From: Warburgia ugandensis | Taxonomy: Eukaryota; Streptophyta; Magnoliopsida; Canellales; Canellaceae | NCBI GenBank assembly: GCA_035236585.1 | Contig: CP141134.1 | Span: 18,282,414-18,346,413 of the forward strand | Length of the DNA: 64,000 nucleotides | Direction of reading: 5' to 3' | Part shown: positions 58,437 to 64,000 of the stretch, one piece after another | Layout: the number at the start of each line of letters is the position of its first letter | Numbering within the stretch: the first letter of the stretch is position 1 | Notes under the pieces: model-generated | Seen by the model: the letters and a program-made list of their open reading frames with translations, nothing else | Databases searched by the model: none | Told to the model about the DNA's origin: nothing | Program-made: the position numbers and the translations under genes

Positions 58437-59055
58437 TGATCGTCCCACCATGTGCTCTCTAACAAAGCTTCAATGGCTTCTAGACTAATAAAAAGAACTA
58501 ACAAGAAAGCAAGACTACAAGTTAACAAATAACTTTTGTATCCTCGAGAGACTTGTGGCATGCCCATTTATAGCTTTTGAGTCTTCACCAACCTTTCACC
58601 AACCAGCCCATCAAATTGGACTTTCAGCACACTTTCCACGTAACTACTATAGAAATGGTCAAAGGAGTGGCTGCTGCAAGCTTCCTGTATTCACACAAAG
58701 GGTGGCTACTGCAAGCTTCCTGCTTTCATACTTAACACCTTTTGAACTACAACTCGAGTTACAACTTTCAGATAGTGCATACCATAGGGTCGGTAGACCT
58801 CGGACCCCAAACCCCCTTTATTTCTTCTCATAACCATCACGATCTCTAATGACCTCATCAACAACTAAGGTGGTCATACCACTATGACACTTCTAGTGGT
58901 ATCTTGTTGAGGTATGCATTGTCATATACCAACAAAAAACAGCCTTAATAAGCATAAATGACCTCAACAAATTACAAGATCTGCACATCATCCTAGATCT
59001 CTACCAATTACGGTAAGATAGAAGTTTTAATCTGGATCGTCCCTCTAATTGATGT
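58437..59055 (-). repeat. Inverted second copy of the copia LTR
   Basis: 619 bp; its minus strand starts ACATCAATTAGAGGGACG at 59055 and ends GGTGGGACGATCA at 58437. It is separated from the end of the plus-strand LTR by 40 bp (58397-58436). No internal copia sequence follows on either side. It may be a solo LTR or one end of another copy cut by the gypsy element that starts at 59063. Confidence 0.88.
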
Positions 59056-59062
59056 ATAGTCC

Positions 59063-59517
59063 TGAGTAAACTTCAAAGAGAGAGTTTTAGGAATTTAACA
59101 CAAAATAACAATTATACATTGTTAACAACGATGATCATGTAGCCACAAACAGCACAAAAATCTTCTAATAAAAGATAAGGTAGAAAAAATTACTAACTTA
59201 CATAACAGGTTGATAAGATATTAATTTGACCTTGTATCGAACATGGCTTCACGCCCACAAGAAAGAAGCTAGAATGAGGAATCCACCAAGTCTAAAGAAT
59301 TCTTCATTCATTATTCATCACAAAAATCAAAAAACTATTAACACAAAGATAAAAGTATCTTAAGCAGGAGACATACAATCCTAATCTAGGAGAAAGACAA
59401 AATTGCCCCTACATAAATCACAACACTAAGAAACCTAATACTCTCAGTGGTAAATATTCAAAGTCAAACTTAGCTATAACATATCATTAAAAAAAAAGTA
59501 AGATGATGGTTCCATCA
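59063..59517 (-). repeat. 3' LTR of gypsy element N
   Basis: 455 bp; the minus strand starts TGATGGAACCATCATC just after a polypurine-type AGTTGGGGAGAT (59519-59530) and ends GAAGTTTACTCA. A duplication cannot be tested because the other end lies outside the window. Confidence 0.72.
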
Positions 59518-59530
59518 ATCTCCCCAACTG

Positions 59531-59934
59531 AAAAGACTTTAACCCTATCGAAGTAGGAACATCGAACCTCCCAAGTGTATGTGTGTCCAATGCAGGTCTT
59601 CAAATGTATATACATACACTTGGCTCATTATTAAAAATCTTCCATATATGTAGCTTACCAATGTGGGGTCTTCAAAATAGTGCCTACATACATAAGTCTC
59701 CAATCATCTCTTACACGTACATCTTACCATGATAGGACTTCACTATACTATATATGTACATGTAAGAGGTCTTCTGCTCTCAAGGACCCTATAAAATAGG
59801 GGCCCTCCTCTATTGCCTCTAGGATGGTGATCATCATCATGGTTGTCTCATGGCAAAGGTGGGGCTCCTGGTGTAATAAACAGTCAATAATAATCCAGAA
59901 GGTCTGGATTTAAGAGCTGAAGCTCGTACTTTAT
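59531..59934 (-). other. 3' untranslated region of gypsy element N
   Basis: Several TATGTACATGTAAGAGG-type near-repeats and CCCTATTTTATAGGG are visible. No coding domain is recognised. Confidence 0.5.
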
Positions 59935-60380
59935 GATCCAGGTACAATCAAAAGAGGTATGTCCTTCCACTTGACAAGGAATTTTTTATGACCCCCTTGT
60001 CTAGTGGACACTCTAATTATAAAGTATATCATCTATCTACTCTTTTGCAGGATGAACATGTGATTGTGGAGGTAATAGCTGCATGGGTTGGGCATGGGGC
60101 CAAGGGCTTTGGATAGCCTAGTTGGGATTGGTGTTCGGGTCAATGCCAGGGTCTAGATTAGGATCAATAGGTGAACTAGTAGGGAGACAAAAAGGGACTA
60201 GAATCTCCACATTAAACGTTGAACTAATTCCCTAATCAGGAGGAAGATCCAAGATATAAGTGTTCTCCACTACCGTCCTCAGCACTCGAAAAGGACCAGC
60301 ACTACGAACCTACAACTTATGAGCGACTCCCTGTACAAATAACTCCTATCTCATGTGGACCATGACATGACCACTTGGCT
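59935..60380 (-). pseudogene. Chromodomain and linker of element N
   Basis: The minus strand reads VAHKL-VRSAGPFRVLRTVV then a Pro/Asn-rich linker (NLDPGIDPNTNPN) and a chromodomain core: STRQGGHKKFLVKWKDIPL (59965-60025). The family form is STRRGxxxEFLVKWKGxP, so the aromatic Trp and the VKW strand are kept. The domain would steer integration to histone-marked chromatin and defines the element as a chromovirus. It stops soon afterwards, without the usual SEATW segment intact. Confidence 0.78.
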
Positions 60381-61231
60381 AAAATTCCTTAAATCGCCTG
60401 CGCAAGTCACCAACAAATTGATATTTCTCGTTACTCCAACTAATTCTTTGCCTGATCTCAAATAGCAAATCATATATATGATGTGCAAAGAACTGGGCTG
60501 ACTCGAAAGGCCTATGTGATGCAAACATGAGTATAAGATCTACAAGCTTCCTAAGCTTGTACCAATGAACGACCTCAAAGGGACTCATACCAGTTGGCTT
60601 ATGAACAAAATTATATGTGAACTCGGCAATTGGTAAAACAGTGTCCCAACTAATATGCTCTCCCACAAAGCATCTCAATAAATTCTGAAGGCTTCAATTC
60701 ACAACTTTTGTCTAACCATCTGCCAGTGGGTGGCAAGCAGAGGAGAATTAAAGACTAGTGCTAATCATGTGCCATAGTGTCTTTCAAAAGTAACTAGCAA
60801 ACTTGACATCCCTGTCAGATATTATGGACTTTGGCAACCCATATAACCAGACTACTGACTCAAAAAAAAAATAATGGTGATCCTAAATACATCGGCAATC
60901 TTAGAGCAAGGAATGAAGTGGGCCATTTTAGAAAAACGATCCATAATGACAAATATGGAACTATGCTTCCTGATAGTCCATGTTCAAATCTTGCCACGAG
61001 ACATGTGGCACTCGCAAAGAGGTGTACAATCCTATATTCTATTTGCACTGCTTTGCCAGTTGACAAATAGGCATTACCAATGAAGCTAGCAACATCCCAC
61101 TTAAGTCTAGGGCAATAGAACCTATTTGAGACAAGGGCAATCGTCTTGTCACAACCAAAATGGCCAAAAACCCTACCCGCATGGAGCTCCCAAATGAGAA
61201 AATCTCTCAAGGAAGTGCAAGGAATACACAA
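60381..61231 (-). pseudogene. Integrase of element N
   Basis: The zinc-finger part reads GRVFGHFGCDKTIALVSNRF then YCPRLKWDVASFIGNAY, with RVCQTGKA-like text replacing the usual second Cys pair (VAKCRVCQ). After a gap with stops comes the end of the core and the tail: HISWDTVLPIAEFTYNFVHK, PTGMSPFEVVHWYKLRKLVD and FEIRQRISWSNEKYQF followed by DLRRRFKEF (60381-60678). The middle of the core is decayed: the stretch at about 60780-60850 gives KSIISDRDVKFASYF, carrying the second catalytic Asp. Confidence 0.82.
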
Positions 61232-61489
61232 ACAAAAGCCTCTAAATAAATATTCATCTTGCAGGAAGTAGTCCCTAGCAATCCATATTTGACCCTCAAT
61301 GATATGTAAACATCTCCAAAATCAGGACATGTTGGATAATCCTCTCTCAAACACTCAAATCATGTGACCTCAACTTGTAAGGTGTGTAGTAATGCTACCT
61401 TATAACTCGATGCATCTACAGATTTGTTCTGAACCCCTACCTTGTACTTAAGCACAAATAATATTTCTAAAGATATTTAATACATTGGC

Positions 61490-61985
61490 ATATTTTGATT
61501 TAATTTCTTTTGAGAGTTGAGGTATTGCAGGGCCTCATAATCAAATAAGACAAATTCGTTCAGCAAATAAGCAAAGCCTCCAATGTCGTAATGCCTGAAT
61601 GACTGCATAGAACTCCTTATTATAGGTGGAGTATTTTTGCTGTACATCATTTAATTTCTTGCTGAAAATTGCCACAAGGTGACTCTCTTGACTTAGAACT
61701 CCTCTTATACCTAAACTAGATGCGTAGCATGGCACTTCAAAAACCTGTGAGAAGTACAGTAGGTGCATCACTGGAGCTTCAATCATCCGCCCTTTGACTT
61801 CTTTAAATGCTTTGGACGCAGCGTTCATCCATTTAAACTCTCCCTTCTTCATGCAATTAATAATGGGAGTCATAATGGAGGTGAACCCACGGATGAAGCA
61901 CCGATAGAAGATCGCTAAACCATGGAAATTGCAGACCTCATGAATATTTTGTAACTCACTCCACTCCATAATGGGCCTTACCTTC
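61490..61985 (-). pseudogene. RNase H and RT thumb of element N
   Basis: Open for 142 codons on the minus strand: IHEVCNFHGLAIFYRCFIRG (family form: VRSFHGLASFYRRFI), then FKWMNAASKAFKEVKGRM, APVMHLLYFSQVFEV and the RNase H text GIRGVLSQESHLVAIFSKKL, NDVQQKYSTYNKEFYAVIQA and LRHWRLCLF. The usual catalytic DAS at the RNase H start is replaced by YAS, so it is inactive. Confidence 0.85.
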
Positions 61986-62720
61986 TCTAGGTCCGCAAAG
62001 ATGCCCTAAGAAGAAACCACAAACCCTAAGAAGATAACATGTTGGCAAGAAAATAAACATTTCTTAAGCTTTGCGTATAGCTTCTCCACCTGCAACTTCT
62101 CACAAATCTACCTCAAGTAAATGAGGTGCTATTCTTGGGTTTGATTATAAATCAGGATGTCATCAAAATATACTACCAAGAGCTTGTCGATAAACGGCCT
62201 CAACACTTGTGTCATGATTGCATAAATGTATTAAGGGCATTCAAAAGCCCAAAAGGCATGACCATCAACTCATATAAACCATCCTTCGTCTTGAAAGCAA
62301 TCTTCCACTCATCATTTGGACAATTACGGACCTAGTGATAGCTACTCTCCAAGTCAATCTTTGAGAAGATCGGCATGTGCAAGATATCCTCAAGCCTCGA
62401 TATGGAACATTGATACTTGACCATGATTTTATTAATAGATCGACTATCCACACAGATCCTCCATGACCCATCTTTCTTGGGTGTGAGCAATGTGGGTATG
62501 GAACAAGGTCCTCAAGCTCTCCCAAATATGAAACCTTTCCTTAATAATTCATCCACCTATTGTTTCAACTCAGCATGCTCAATGGATTCATTCTATAGTG
62601 GAGAAGATTCAGCAAACTCCATCTGAGAATCAGATCAATGTGATGCTGAATATCCCTAATGGGATGTAGCTCATCCAGTAAAATATCATGAAAAACGTCT
62701 TGATACTCATGTAGAACGAG
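61986..62720 (-). pseudogene. Reverse transcriptase of element N
   Basis: From the start: [54 protein letters not shown], then [18 protein letters not shown] text, [20 protein letters not shown], and the catalytic block KLLVVYFDDILIYNQTQE at about 62140-62190 with both aspartates. It ends KKCLFSCQHVIFLGFVVSS. A frameshift separates the 62265-62525 part from the YFDD part, and stops occur throughout. Confidence 0.87.
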
Positions 62721-63377
62721 TGCTACCTTGCTAGGATACTCGGGAGCCGATAGCGATGAGGTCTCCTTCGCTACTAGGGCATGGAAGAAATGCTCATCCC
62801 TATTGTCCCTTGCAAATGCAGTGGCACTGACAATGTGGAGGCTTTAGCTTTTGCTTTGCCATCCATGGCTGCTTTACTACTGCCTTCTTTTCATGCAAGT
62901 GGCACTTTGGATCGTAGGGGATCAAGATGAATCCTCTTACCTTCATGTAAGAAAGAGCACAAACTAGACTGGCCATAAACAATAACATTTACATCATATA
63001 GCCATGGCCATCCTAAAATAATGTGATAGGCATCCATAGGTACCACATTGCACCACAAGGTGTCCTTATATATTTAGAATTCAATGAAAACTTGACAACT
63101 TTGAGTCACAAGGAGTGATGAAGAAGCATCAACCCACTCAACTCTATAAGGTCTAAGGTAGGTAAAGGGCAAAAGTCCTAAGCGGGAGATAGCATGGGTG
63201 GAATTATATTCGTGCAACTACTAGTATCGGTAACAACTTTACTATTCTTTTCGCCACTATTGACATATATGAAAAATATTCATCCTACACCAATCATCAC
63301 TACCCTTTAGGTGCGAGAGCACACCTGACTACTGTCACACATGAGGTATGACCCTCCCCATGAGGCCTACAAGTCTT
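62721..63377 (-). pseudogene. Protease and linker of element N
   Basis: The minus strand carries RLGLLPFTYLRPYRVEWVDA, SSLLVTQSCQVFIEF, YKDTLWCNVVPMDAYHIILG and WPWLYDVNVIVYG, the second half of a gypsy retropepsin (family: PYRVxWVDxxxxxVTxxCLV...CDVxPMDxxHxLLGRPWLYD). The active-site DSGA part should lie near 63200-63260, where the text (NSCYRY with stops) is too decayed to show it. A linker with RIHLDPLRSKVPLA follows. Confidence 0.75.
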
Positions 63378-64000
63378 TCACACTATGGCAACTCTCTGAC
63401 TGTTCGACTCATGGGCCTCCTCATTGCTGCTCTCGCCAACTAGCTCATAAACCTCTTCAGGCCATCCTTCATGCTCATTGTCAACATCCTCGCCCTCTAC
63501 AAACAAGGATTTAGGGGGGGGGCCTGAAGGGTACCATGCAACAACATGTCCAAACTCATGACATCGATAACACCTGGTGTTGTTGTTTACCCTTGAACTC
63601 TCACCTGACATAACCTTTCCTTCATCGACATTGGACACAGTGATCGCTTGTGTTTTGGGTTGTTCACTACCAAATGTGGATCTAGCCCTGGATTCATACT
63701 GTTTAGTAGTTTGCAGTTTTGAGATACCGCTCTAATTCTTTGCACTATCCAATAAGCATAATCTACGGAATTTATATCATAAGAAATGAGTTCTTTTTGG
63801 AGCTCTAAACCTAGACAAGGTCATAGGGGGTCCTCGCTTATATTGCACCTTATCATAAACTCATCGAACCGAGCAATATATCTGATGATAGACAAACCTC
63901 CCTAAAGTTTATACCACTGATCTAGTAACCTAGAATGGTAAGACAAAGGGACAAACTTCTCCATCTACCTTTCCTTCATGTGCTCTCAAGTGGAAATGGG
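63378..64000 (-). pseudogene. gag of element N, cut by the window edge
   Basis: The right part (63780-64000) reads MEKFVPLSYHSRLLDQWYKL, GGLSIIRYIARFDEFMIRCN and PCLGLELQKELIS, the end of the gypsy capsid domain. The zinc knuckle at 63531-63572 reads CYRCHEFGHVVAWY: spacing C-x2-C-x4-H-x4 is right but the last Cys is Tyr. An acidic tail (VEGEDVDNEHEGWPEEVYEL) follows in another frame of continuity, then the protease. The N-terminus and the 5' LTR lie beyond 64000. Confidence 0.82.

Noticed and set aside
58555..58833. 92-codon plus-strand frame
   Set aside because: Lies in the inverted copia LTR; similar frames recur at 57705-58146 on the other strand only because the LTR is repeated.

Overview
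This is a stretch of flowering-plant nuclear chromosome, AT-rich and made almost entirely of old, nested transposable elements. The plant assignment rests on chromodomain Ty3/gypsy elements, Athila-like gag and tRNA-Asp-type primer sites, a TNP2-type CACTA transposon, a TRIM with a tRNA-Met primer site, an AU-type SINE and plant RTE/L1 LINE remnants. I cannot name the species. There is no operon, no bacterial gene, no CRISPR array and no organelle gene block. Nearly all coding signal is broken retroelement gag-pol. The one convincing host gene is a small RING-finger E3 ligase on the minus strand near 50 kb.

Layout, left to right. (1) 1-26035: an Athila-like Ty3/gypsy element (call it E, minus strand) whose protease lies at 1-626, gag at 18011-19800, primer site at 20999-21016 and 5' LTR at 21023-26035. 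It is split by a complete Del/Tekay-like chromovirus (A, plus strand, 632-18005, target duplication TATGC). A's 5' LTR is split by element B (1803-8586), which in turn holds solo LTR C (2709-5082, duplication TAGGT). E's own LTR holds solo LTR D (21390-24256, duplication ATGTA), a relative of C. E may itself sit in an older LTR (26036-26357). (2) 26036-43300: degenerate gypsy pol (28130-29590), several LTR pieces in both orientations (29590-34779, 35166-37110, 40273-43230), a second Athila-like gag (37111-38600), and a truncated CACTA transposon with its terminal repeat (39441-40272). (3) 43300-47640: low-copy-looking DNA with a solo LTR (43985-46263) that carries a complete 594-bp TRIM (45655-46248). 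(4) 47640-53780: the gene-like island: RING gene, two possible orphan exons, an L1-type LINE 3' end, an AU SINE and a foldback MITE. (5) 53779-64000: an RTE LINE 3' end, a 5'-truncated Ty1/copia element with its 3' LTR and an inverted second LTR copy, and most of a chromodomain Ty3/gypsy element (minus strand) whose gag runs off the right edge.

No element looks able to move on its own: every pol has stops and frameshifts, many of the CAG-to-TAG or CAA-to-TAA type. The value of the window is its readable insertion history: at least four levels of nesting, most of them dated relative to one another by matching 5-bp target duplications. I found no clearly undescribed biochemical system. The best leads are a hairpin that recurs near the 3' part of several different LTR families, the TRIM/LTR pair with identical target duplications, the foldback MITE and the inverted LTR pairs.
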